Origin: an uncultured Bacilli bacterium
Lineage (GTDB): Bacteria; Bacillota_I; Bacilli_A; RFN20; CAG-826
Assembly (NCBI GenBank): GCA_934140155.1
Contig: CAKPBC010000002.1
Location: forward strand, 1 to 64,000
Reading direction: 5' to 3'
Length of the DNA stretch: 64,000 nucleotides
The notes under the pieces were generated by a model. That model made no database searches. It saw only the letters and a list, made by a program, of their open reading frames with translations, and was not told the origin of the DNA. Shown one piece after another: positions 1 to 7,155 of the stretch (the stretch's first letter is position 1; every line of letters begins with the position of its first letter). The position numbers and the translations under genes are program-made.

Positions 1-6
1 TTCCAT
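1..6 (-). CDS. Start of a gene leaving the window on the left
   Basis: Only the first two codons (ATG GAA, minus strand) are inside the window. A GGAGG ribosome binding site at 15-19 sits 8 bases before the ATG, which is why I accept it as a real start. Nothing can be said about the product. The tRNA-Leu upstream on the same strand ends in its own terminator at 123-161. Confidence 0.5.
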
Positions 7-37
7 TGTTTTTTCCTCCGACACTATTCTATATCTT

Positions 38-80
38 GTTCGATTCTTTTCTATTACGGTCGATCTTTTTCGCTTACCTT
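38..80. promoter_or_regulatory. CGAT-containing motif shared with 6758-6810
   Basis: GTTCGATT followed 13 bases later by ATTACGGTCGATCT. A related arrangement (GTTCGATT, then ATTATGATCGATCT after 18 bases) lies at 6758-6810. Both are downstream of a minus-strand tRNA terminator; this copy is also in the 5' leader of the gene starting at 6. Function unknown. Confidence 0.3.
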
Positions 81-122
81 AAAAATATGCTAAATCCTTT
101 CAAATAACACTGTTTTAGGCTC

Positions 123-161
123 AAAAAAAGGCTTGATACATTATTTTCTTTGTATCAAACC
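123..161 (-). terminator. Terminator after tRNA-Leu
   Basis: On the minus strand an 11-bp stem (arms 151-161 and 130-140, one wobble pair) is followed by seven T residues (plus-strand A-run 123-129). Confidence 0.85.
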
Positions 162-176
162 TATGATTCTATATGG

Positions 177-259
177 TGCCTGCGGCCGGAATCGAACCGG
201 CATGGCTGTTAACCGATGGATTTTGAGTCCATTGCGTCTACCAGTTCCACCACGCAGGC
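177..259 (-). tRNA. tRNA-Leu (anticodon CAA)
   Basis: The reverse complement folds as a class II tRNA: acceptor GCCTGCG/CGCAGGC, anticodon loop CTCAAAA giving CAA, a long variable arm, and T-loop GGTTCGATTCC. The length is 83 bases plus CCA not encoded. It has its own promoter (268-296) and terminator (123-161). Confidence 0.95.
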
Positions 260-267
260 ATATAATT

Positions 268-296
268 ATTGTATCAATATGCCTAATGATAATCAA
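268..296 (-). promoter_or_regulatory. Promoter of tRNA-Leu
   Basis: Minus strand: -35 TTGATT (296-291), 17-base spacer, -10 TACAAT (273-268), a few bases before the tRNA 5' end. Confidence 0.65.
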
Positions 297-383
297 GCAC
301 AAAAATTTGCATGATAAAAATTCCTATGATAAAAAGACGCTGCCAATAATAAATATATAAAGGAAAATAAATTTTGTAAAAAA

Positions 384-456
384 TTAGCACTCTACTATTG
401 ACATTGCTAAAATTGAGTATATACTATAGTTAGCACTTAGAGAGTAAGAGTGCTAA
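384..456 (+). promoter_or_regulatory. clpB promoter with two CIRCE operators (HrcA sites)
   Basis: Two inverted repeats of the HrcA-binding CIRCE type are visible: TTAGCACTC-N9-CATTGCTAA at 384-410 (7 of 9 in the second arm) and TTAGCACTT-N9-GAGTGCTAA at 430-456. A promoter, -35 TTGACA (398-403) and -10 TATACT (420-425) with a 16-base spacer, lies between and overlaps them. So one operator covers the -35 and the other lies just after the -10. HrcA repression of heat-shock genes is established in Gram-positive bacteria; its action here is inferred. Confidence 0.9.
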
Positions 457-470
457 AAGAGGTGATTATT

Positions 471-3020
471 ATGGATGATAAAATGACTGAAAAAGTAATT
501 AAGTTGATTAATGTATCAAGTGATGTTGCACGTACACATCAAAACAATGAAATTGATGTTCCACAATTTTTATTAGCGTTATATGAAGATAGCGATTCAA
601 TGTTACTTAACATTATGAGCAAAGTTAATGTTAATAAGCAAAGTGTAAAGGATATAATTGATGATTATATCAATCATAGCGTGTCATCATCAAATGTTAC
701 AAATCCTTACTTATCAAACAATATATCATCATTATTAAATGATGCAGATGGTTATAAGAAAAGATTTGGTGATGAATATCTATCAGTCGAACATATAATC
801 TTAGCATTATTTGATAATAAGCATTCCATTGTAAGTAAATTGAAAAAAGTCATAAATTTTGACAAAGATAAATTTATGAAAGCAATTGAAGAAATACGAG
901 GGGGTAATAAAGTGAATAACGCAAATCCTGAAGAAACGTATGAAGTACTTAAAAAGTATGGTCGTGACTTAACTAGCGATGTTGCTAAAGGCAAAATTGA
1001 CCCTATTATTGGACGTGACGAAGAAATCCGTCGTGTAATGCAAATATTGTCTCGTAAAAGCAAAAATAACCCAGTTCTTATTGGTGAACCTGGTGTTGGT
1101 AAAACCGCTATTGTGGAAGGTCTAGCTTGGCGTATTTTTAAAGGCGACGTACCTTTCTCTTTGAAAGATAAAACTATTTTCGAACTTGATATGGGATCAC
1201 TTATTGCAGGTGCAAAATATCAAGGTGAATTTGAGGAACGTTTAAAAGCTGTTCTTAACACTATTACTAAATCTAATGGTCAAATCATTATGTTTATTGA
1301 TGAAATCCACTTACTAGTTGGTGCTGGTAAAACTCAAGGTGCCATGGATGCTGCTAACTTATTAAAACCTATGTTAGCTCGTGGTGAATTGCATTGTATT
1401 GGTGCTACCACATTGGATGAATATCGTAAATATATTGAAAAAGATCCTGCCTTCGAACGTCGTATGCAAAAAGTTATGGTTGATGAGCCAACTGTTGAAG
1501 ACACAATTTCCATCATCCGTGGTTTAAAAGAAAGATTTGAATCACATCATGGTGTACAAATTCTCGACTCTGCTATTGTGGCTGCGGCCACCTTATCAAA
1601 TCGATACATTTCTGATCGTTTCTTACCAGATAAAGCAATCGATTTAATTGATGAAGCTTGCGCGGCAACAAGAATGCAAATTGACTCTATGCCAGTTGAA
1701 CTTGATGAAATATCAAGAAAATTAATGCAATTACAAATCGAACGTGTTTCCTTAGCCAAAGAAACTTCTGATGCTTCTATTAAGAGATTAAAAGAAATGG
1801 ATGGAGAAATTGCTAACTTAACACAAAAACAAACGGAATTAACCGCTAAATGGCAAAAAGAAAAAGATGAATTATACAAAGCTAAAAATGCTAAGAAAGA
1901 TCTTGAATTAGCTAAGATCGAACTTAATAAGGCTTTGTCTAATGCTGATTTTGAAAAAGCCGCTCGATTACAATATCAAACTATACCTGATTTAGAGAAA
2001 CTTATTAAAGAAGACGCTAATAAGGTTAAAGAAGGTAGAATGCTTGATGAAGTAGTGGATGAAAGCGATATTGCCGAAGTTGTAGCTAAATGGACTGGTA
2101 TTCCAGTTTCTAGACTTAATACTTCTGAATCTGAAAAATTATTACACCTTGAAGATAACTTAAGAAAACGTGTTATCGGACAAGATGATGCTTTGAAGAA
2201 AGTTAGTGACGCAATCTTACGTTCACGTGCTGGTATTAGTGATGAACATCGTCCAATTGGTAGTTTCCTATTTTTAGGACCTACTGGTGTTGGTAAAACT
2301 GAAGTCGCTAAAGCGCTAGCGGAAAATTTATTCGATAGTGAAGATCAAATTGTTCGTATTGATATGTCTGAATATATGGAAAAATTCTCCGTATCGCGTT
2401 TATTAGGTGCCCCACCAGGATATGTAGGATATGAAGAAGGCGGCCAACTTACTGAAGCAGTACGTAGAAAACCTTATTCAATCGTCTTACTTGATGAAAT
2501 TGAAAAAGCACACCCAGATGTCTTTAACATCTTATTACAAGTACTTGATGATGGTCGTTTGACCGATTCAATGGGCCGTGTTGTAGATTTCAAAAATACT
2601 ATTCTTATTATGACATCTAATATTGGTTCTGAATATTTGCTTAATGGTGTCACTAAAGAAAATGAAGAAAAAGTTGAAAACGAATTAAAATCTAGATTTA
2701 AACCAGAGTTCTTAAATCGTATTGATGACATCATCTTCTTTAACCCATTAACTAAAGATATCATTGGTAAGATTGTTCTCAAATTTATTAACAATCTTGA
2801 AACTAGATTATCTAAACTTCAAATTCAATTAACTTTAACTGATAAAGCTATTGATGCGATTGTTGATCAAGGATTCGATCCAATCTATGGTGCTCGACCA
2901 ATTAAACGATTCATTCAAAAAGAAATCGAAACTCCATTATCTCGTAAGATTATTGCTGGAGAAATTGAAACTAACTCCAAAGTTACTATCGATTTTGATA
3001 ACGGATTTGTCTTTAAATAA
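471..3020 (+). CDS. clpB: ATP-dependent disaggregase ClpB
   Basis: Hsp100 chaperone that threads aggregated proteins through a hexameric ring, with DnaK, in the cytoplasm. 849 aa from ATG 471, which has AGAGGTG 6 bases upstream; a GTG at 450 lies inside the CIRCE element and is rejected. An N-terminal Clp repeat domain (about 1-145) is followed by AAA+ module 1 with Walker A GEPGVGKT (205-212), a long coiled-coil middle domain (about 400-530, rich in K/E heptads) and AAA+ module 2 with Walker A GPTGVGKT. The full-length middle domain argues for ClpB rather than ClpC or ClpE; no ClpP-docking tripeptide was noted. Controlled by two CIRCE operators and ended by the hairpin at 3031-3065. Confidence 0.95.
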   Translation: MDDKMTEKVIKLINVSSDVARTHQNNEIDVPQFLLALYEDSDSMLLNIMSKVNVNKQSVKDIIDDYINHSVSSSNVTNPYLSNNISSLLNDADGYKKRFGDEYLSVEHIILALFDNKHSIVSKLKKVINFDKDKFMKAIEEIRGGNKVNNANPEETYEVLKKYGRDLTSDVAKGKIDPIIGRDEEIRRVMQILSRKSKNNPVLIGEPGVGKTAIVEGLAWRIFKGDVPFSLKDKTIFELDMGSLIAGAKYQGEFEERLKAVLNTITKSNGQIIMFIDEIHLLVGAGKTQGAMDAANLLKPMLARGELHCIGATTLDEYRKYIEKDPAFERRMQKVMVDEPTVEDTISIIRGLKERFESHHGVQILDSAIVAAATLSNRYISDRFLPDKAIDLIDEACAATRMQIDSMPVELDEISRKLMQLQIERVSLAKETSDASIKRLKEMDGEIANLTQKQTELTAKWQKEKDELYKAKNAKKDLELAKIELNKALSNADFEKAARLQYQTIPDLEKLIKEDANKVKEGRMLDEVVDESDIAEVVAKWTGIPVSRLNTSESEKLLHLEDNLRKRVIGQDDALKKVSDAILRSRAGISDEHRPIGSFLFLGPTGVGKTEVAKALAENLFDSEDQIVRIDMSEYMEKFSVSRLLGAPPGYVGYEEGGQLTEAVRRKPYSIVLLDEIEKAHPDVFNILLQVLDDGRLTDSMGRVVDFKNTILIMTSNIGSEYLLNGVTKENEEKVENELKSRFKPEFLNRIDDIIFFNPLTKDIIGKIVLKFINNLETRLSKLQIQLTLTDKAIDAIVDQGFDPIYGARPIKRFIQKEIETPLSRKIIAGEIETNSKVTIDFDNGFVFK

Positions 3021-3030
3021 TAAAAAAGTA

Positions 3031-3065
3031 ATCCTCAAGCCCATTGTGACTTGAGGATTTTTTTA
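3031..3065. terminator. Bidirectional terminator between clpB and the XRE gene
   Basis: A 9-bp stem (3031-3039 with 3050-3058) has an A-run on the left and a T-run on the right, so it can serve both convergent genes. The T-run overlaps the stop codon of the minus-strand gene. Confidence 0.9.
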
Positions 3066-3641
3066 GTTAATTTTGATAATTTTTGACCAAATGAATAACG
3101 CTAATTCAGCTGGTATTCCAATAAGGAAAATTAATGGTATTTCAAATTGAAATTGAATGAAGAACGCTAATAATAATGTCCACAAAAATAGACTTAATAC
3201 AATCATTTGATCAATTCGTTTGTATTGTCTTAAACTAATGGCAATTACTAAAAATGATACAGGAATCGCCCAAACAAATAATTGCCATAGTGTTTTACCA
3301 TTATTTTGCATAGTATAAACAAATACTATGGCCATAATTGTCCAAACAATGGTAACCACTAATGCTGTAACAAGCATTTTATTTTTATCTTTTACCTCAC
3401 TAGGTACATAATCTTTTTTATGTATTTTGCTATCTTCATGAAGTAAAAAATCCACAGTCACATTATATAATGAGGCAATAGCCGCTAAAACTTCTATTTC
3501 TGGCATAGATTCACCACGTTCCCATTTAGAGACTGCTTTAGGAGTATAATTTAATTTATCCGCCAAATCTTGTTGGGTCATATTCGATTCTTTGCGCAAA
3601 TACTGAATATTTTTACCAATAGTTTCTTTTAAATCATCCAT
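3063..3641 (-). CDS. Membrane-anchored XRE-family transcription regulator
   Basis: 192 aa. The N-terminal 60 residues form a Cro/C1-type helix-turn-helix (QDLADKLNYTPKAVSKWERG). After a linker come four hydrophobic segments (roughly residues 86-190), so this is a DNA-binding domain tied to the membrane. The start at 3641 (MDDLKE) is chosen because AGAGGT lies 7 bases upstream; an upstream ATG at 3662 has no ribosome binding site. Related membrane XRE proteins lie at 5361 and 5810. The target is unknown; self-regulation or a cell-surface stress role is only inference. Confidence 0.85.
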   Translation of the reverse strand: MDDLKETIGKNIQYLRKESNMTQQDLADKLNYTPKAVSKWERGESMPEIEVLAAIASLYNVTVDFLLHEDSKIHKKDYVPSEVKDKNKMLVTALVVTIVWTIMAIVFVYTMQNNGKTLWQLFVWAIPVSFLVIAISLRQYKRIDQMIVLSLFLWTLLLAFFIQFQFEIPLIFLIGIPAELALFIWSKIIKIN

Positions 3642-3731
3642 TTTCATTACCTCTATGTTCATATTATCACAAATAAATTCGAATTCAATAAAAAATAAAT
3701 TGTAAAATGCGATAAAACTACCGCTAGTGGA

Positions 3732-3744
3732 GATAGTAGAATTG
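3732..3744 (-). promoter_or_regulatory. Candidate regulatory motif upstream of the XRE gene
   Basis: The 13-mer GATAGTAGAATTG (plus strand) recurs exactly at 13090-13102, upstream of the exported-protein operon. A related sequence (AATTC...AGTAGAGT.GA on the minus strand) is at 5330-5354 before the secreted-protein gene. May be a shared operator. Confidence 0.3.
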
Positions 3745-3756
3745 TATTAAACATAT

Positions 3757-3782
3757 AAAAAACTGATTCATTACGAATCAGT
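3757..3782 (-). terminator. Terminator after tRNA-Arg
   Basis: Perfect 8-bp stem (3762-3769 with 3775-3782, 5-base loop) followed by a T-run on the minus strand. Confidence 0.85.
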
Positions 3783-3796
3783 CGTAATCAATATGG

Positions 3797-3870
3797 CGTC
3801 CATAGTGCGATTCGAACGCATGACCTTCCGCTTAGGAGGCGGATGCTCTATCCAGCTGAGCTATATGGAC
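3797..3870 (-). tRNA. tRNA-Arg (anticodon CCT)
   Basis: The reverse complement folds as a cloverleaf: acceptor GTCCATA/TATGGAC, D-arm AGCTCAGCTGGATAGAGC, anticodon loop CTCCTAA giving CCT, T-loop GTTCGAATC. 74 bases, CCA not encoded. Confidence 0.95.
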
Positions 3871-3912
3871 AAAAAAAGTTAAAAGCATTTAGATTTTAAC
3901 ACTTTTAACTTT
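3871..3912 (-). terminator. Terminator of the secreted-protein gene
   Basis: Nine-bp stem AGTTAAAAG (3877-3885) with CTTTTAACT (3902-3910), A-run on one side and T-run on the other. On the minus strand it ends the gene at 3993-5288 just before tRNA-Arg. Confidence 0.75.
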
Positions 3913-3992
3913 TTAATTACAAGTCCAAACATTAAAATTGGAAAGGAGCGGCCAAAGAAATGCTTCAGCCGCTTAAAACTCAAATTTTACTA

Positions 3993-5288
3993 TTATTTCG
4001 GATGTGTTTCGTAGAAAATCATTTTGCCTCTGTTATCACCGTTTGTTGCGTCAAAATAAGTTGGTGTATCACAGAACCCATCACGTAATTGAAGTAACCA
4101 AACTGTTGTAGTGGCGGTCAATCCAATAAACGAGACAACTTTCTTATAAGTACGATATCCAGTAATTGCTGCTGCAAAATTGTTACCATAACAATCAGTA
4201 CTTGTAAAATGCATTAAACCAATATCGTTGTTGTCTAATTCTATTTTTAGTTTATCGGTGTAATACCCGATGATATGCTCTGGAAAAACTAAGAATCGAT
4301 AGTCCGATCTTCCACTAACATGAAATCCTTGAATCAATAGATCACTATCACTTGCCCCTGCAATGTCTACTGTTTCAAGATAATCAAACGATAATGCCCT
4401 CAATTCAGCTTCCATCGTTGTTATACGACGATTAGTTGGAATATAACCTCTACTAGTTAAATTATCATAATATGATTTTAAATCCATTGTACTAACATCA
4501 TAATCAATTAACGCATCACGTGGATAATAAGATGTTTCATAGCTTTTATCAATATAATCACATATTACAAGTGCCACTAAGAATGGTGGTAATTGTTCAT
4601 AATAGAAATCACCATCATGCGGCTTTTTATAAAGTGAACTATCGTAAGCCCAAGGCGCTAAAGGACTATAACCATAAGCTGTTTTAATAACTTTTGTACT
4701 TTCTAGTTTAGCCTTTGATCCATATACATCTTTTACATAAGCATCTGGGTCATAAATATAGCCCATCCCATCACGAAGTTGTCCATCTTTTTTAGCATTA
4801 ATGCTAGCATCTGGTCCAATTTTTGGTAAATAATTCCAATCTTTTATGGCTGTATCGTATTCGTAAAATCCCCCAACATCATAGAAACGGATTGCCTGCA
4901 AATTGACGCCCCCATTAGATAGGTCAAATGCGACATCGTTTTTATAAGACATTGCGTGAATCACATTGTCTTCGCCTGTTAAAACATAACCCGTTTCAAA
5001 CTTCACTAATTCTCCTTGTATTAGTTCTCCGTCGATAGTTGAAATCGGACAAGATTTTACGAACGATACAGTTGTTGCACTATATCCCTCAGCAATACGA
5101 GCTTCATTATAATCACTCATATGATTAAGGATATAAGTTGTAACCGGTAGGTTATCATTCTTTATAATCAACTCCGTAGCTACACTCGTGCCATTGTCCT
5201 CGTTATAATAAGCACTTTTTTTAATACTATAATTATTGTTTGATAGTCCACCAATTGCCATCGTTGCAACCATTAATAAACTTTTCAT
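3993..5288 (-). CDS. Secreted protein of unknown function, possibly a degenerate papain-like fold
   Basis: 431 aa with a short hydrophobic N-terminus (MKSLLMVATMAIGGL) but no lipobox, so probably exported. Start supported by GGAGG upstream. I do not recognise the family. Two spots resemble the ends of papain-type peptidases: NEDNGTSVATELI near residue 30, where active enzymes have a Cys after the Gly/Thr, and NNFAAAITGYRTYKK near 375, where they have HAV..GY before a trailing W. The Cys and His are absent, so if the fold is right it is inactive. This is inference. It stands alone between a membrane-XRE pair and tRNA-Arg. Confidence 0.7.
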   Translation of the reverse strand: MKSLLMVATMAIGGLSNNNYSIKKSAYYNEDNGTSVATELIIKNDNLPVTTYILNHMSDYNEARIAEGYSATTVSFVKSCPISTIDGELIQGELVKFETGYVLTGEDNVIHAMSYKNDVAFDLSNGGVNLQAIRFYDVGGFYEYDTAIKDWNYLPKIGPDASINAKKDGQLRDGMGYIYDPDAYVKDVYGSKAKLESTKVIKTAYGYSPLAPWAYDSSLYKKPHDGDFYYEQLPPFLVALVICDYIDKSYETSYYPRDALIDYDVSTMDLKSYYDNLTSRGYIPTNRRITTMEAELRALSFDYLETVDIAGASDSDLLIQGFHVSGRSDYRFLVFPEHIIGYYTDKLKIELDNNDIGLMHFTSTDCYGNNFAAAITGYRTYKKVVSFIGLTATTTVWLLQLRDGFCDTPTYFDATNGDNRGKMIFYETHPK

Positions 5289-5329
5289 ATATAGAGTTCC
5301 TCCTTTCCGCTTTTATAGTATATGGAAAG

Positions 5330-5354
5330 TCAACTCTACTACTATCTATGAATT
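5330..5354 (-). promoter_or_regulatory. Candidate operator upstream of the secreted-protein gene
   Basis: On the minus strand this reads AATTC, a TA-rich stretch, then AGTAGAGTTGA. It resembles the element at 13079-13101 (AATTC...AGTAGAGTCGA). It lies about 45 bases before the start of the 431-aa gene, and a membrane XRE gene ends just upstream. Confidence 0.3.
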
Positions 5355-5360
5355 TACCGA

Positions 5361-5843
5361 TTAGAAAAATAAGTAGAAAATGTCCAGAATTATTAATAAA
5401 ACTTTTGTAATTATTTTTATTGACTTATTTTGAAATACGCCAACATTAATATCTGTAAACATAATAAATACAAATATAAAGACAGAAAATATTATATCTT
5501 CTAAGTATGGTGAATTAAATTTTGTGTGTAAAAATACAAGATATTTGAATATTAAAACTAATATTACAAGTAGTGCGCTTATAATTATATGAACAATCAT
5601 AATATTAGGACTAAATTTCTTTAAATATTGGTCTGGGTCTTTATATAACATATCGGTTAAAGGAACATTATAAAGTTTAGATAGTTTATCCAATGCTTGA
5701 AGATCTGGATAACTATCTCCATGTTCCCACTTTGATAAAGTTTTTGGTGAAATATGAATATTTTCACTTACTTCTACTTGTGACAAATGCTTTTCATTAC
5801 GAATTCTTTCTAACGCTTTGCCGAGTTGGTATGATGATAACAT
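5361..5843 (-). CDS. Membrane-anchored XRE-family transcription regulator
   Basis: 160 aa: helix-turn-helix in residues 7-60 (EVSENIHISPKTLSKWEHG) and three hydrophobic segments after residue 75. It overlaps the preceding gene (5810-6463) by 34 bases, so the two are probably translationally coupled. The start at 5843 has a GGTGAAG stretch upstream. No terminator separates it from the secreted-protein gene, so it may be co-transcribed with it or may regulate it; neither is shown by the sequence. Confidence 0.85.
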   Translation of the reverse strand: MLSSYQLGKALERIRNEKHLSQVEVSENIHISPKTLSKWEHGDSYPDLQALDKLSKLYNVPLTDMLYKDPDQYLKKFSPNIMIVHIIISALLVILVLIFKYLVFLHTKFNSPYLEDIIFSVFIFVFIMFTDINVGVFQNKSIKIITKVLLIILDIFYLFF

Positions 5844-6463
5844 GATTTCTTCACCTTCTCCTTCTTGTTAATTAATATTAAATTGCAAATATATAATGAT
5901 ACTAGAAGTAAATTAGCAATTATTACAAGTCGATAAGTATCACGATAATAATTAGGTTTTAATATAGTAAGAGAAAAAGTAAGTATTAAAAATATTAATG
6001 TTAATGCTCTTAATTTTCTACCTGGTTTTTTCTTAGTTACATTAAGAATAAGAGTTGTGACAGTTAATACACTCACCATAATACTAGAAATATAATAAAT
6101 TTCTTGATTCAAAAAATAATTATTTGTATCTTCAAATTTGCAATCATCAATAAATTCATTTGCTCTAGATAAGAAAACAATAAAAGTAATAATCAAGAAA
6201 ATATTAACAATTGTTCCTAATGCAGCAGTAAAAATATTTAACTTTCTTTGTAAGACACGTAATTTTGATGGCATAGTGTCAACTTTATCAATTGATAAAC
6301 CAAAAATATCGCAAAGGCTTTCCATATTTTTATAACTTGGTACACCTATGCCTCTTTCCCATTTAGATATGGCTTTTTCACTTACGCCAATCATTTGACC
6401 TAATTGCGTTTGTGTTAAGTTCTTTTTGAGTCGTTCGCTTTTGAAATCTACTTTATACCTCAT
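5810..6463 (-). CDS. Membrane-anchored XRE-family transcription regulator
   Basis: 217 aa: helix-turn-helix in the first 60 residues (GQMIGVSEKAISKWERG), then at least four hydrophobic stretches (about 70-98, 120-142, 150-168, 178-200) and a basic tail. Same architecture as the neighbours at 3063 and 5361, with which it may have arisen by duplication. First gene of a likely two-gene unit with the 34-base overlapping gene downstream. Signal and targets unknown. Confidence 0.85.
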   Translation of the reverse strand: MRYKVDFKSERLKKNLTQTQLGQMIGVSEKAISKWERGIGVPSYKNMESLCDIFGLSIDKVDTMPSKLRVLQRKLNIFTAALGTIVNIFLIITFIVFLSRANEFIDDCKFEDTNNYFLNQEIYYISSIMVSVLTVTTLILNVTKKKPGRKLRALTLIFLILTFSLTILKPNYYRDTYRLVIIANLLLVSLYICNLILINKKEKVKKSCYHHTNSAKR

Positions 6464-6828
6464 AAATCATTTCACGCCTTCGTTTCGTTAATAATTATAA
6501 CATGGCATAAAATAAGTGAAAAGTAAAAATTTTTTCGCAATAGTTAAATAATTGTTAGGTTTTTACATATAGTAAATTTTTATTACTTCTATTATTCATT
6601 ATTCAGGTAATTTGTTTAAGAAATATAAAAATTATCAATATTTATATATAAGATAATTATACATTTATCAAGATTGTAAAAATTAATTTCAAAAAATATT
6701 TTTTATAAAAAATTCTAAATATTGTTATTATCAAGGTATTTAATCTATATATAATAAGTTCGATTGTGTTGATTTTTTTCATTATGATCGATCTCTTGTA
6801 CTTTTCCTTACAATTCCCTTACAAGCAA
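6464..6828. other. AT-rich intergenic region without a gene
   Basis: No convincing open frame. It holds long A/T runs, and at 6758-6810 the GTTCGATT...ATTATGATCGATCT motif that also occurs at 38-80. Probably contains the promoter of the XRE pair near 6464-6510, but no clear -35 is visible. Confidence 0.5.
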
Positions 6829-6854
6829 CAAAAAAGTCCGATACAATCGGACTT
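6829..6854 (-). terminator. Terminator after tRNA-Gly
   Basis: Perfect 9-bp stem (6834-6842 with 6846-6854) with a T-run on the minus strand. Confidence 0.85.
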
Positions 6855-6868
6855 AATTAGCTAAATGG

Positions 6869-6939
6869 AGCAGGCGACGGGAATCGAACCCGCATAACTA
6901 CCTTGGCAAGGTAGTGTTCTACCACTGAACTACGCCTGC
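6869..6939 (-). tRNA. tRNA-Gly (anticodon GCC)
   Basis: The reverse complement folds as GCAGGCG/CGCCTGC acceptor, short D-arm, anticodon loop TTGCCAA giving GCC, T-loop GGTTCGATTCC. 71 bases, CCA not encoded. Confidence 0.95.
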
Positions 6940-6951
6940 GATACGTTAATA

Positions 6952-6980
6952 ATAGTACTATAATATAAAAGCTTTTTCAA
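6952..6980 (-). promoter_or_regulatory. Promoter of tRNA-Gly
   Basis: Minus strand: -35 TTGAAA (6980-6975), 17-base spacer, -10 TACTAT (6957-6952), about 12 bases before the tRNA. Confidence 0.6.
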
Positions 6981-7155
6981 GTGTTTTTTTGATTTTTTTT
7001 ACTCAAATAGTAACTTTCTGAATTCTAAGTGGATTTTGCAATGATTTTGGTCTGAATCAAACTTTATTTTTTACTTTTAAATATTTATTAAAAAATAATG
7101 ATATTATTTTTTTTATGTGTTATGATATTTAGCGGATGAAAGAAGGTTATTATTT

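Noticed and set aside
752..2794. Minus-strand frames opposite clpB
   Set aside because: Shadow frames of a conserved coding sequence, without start signals.
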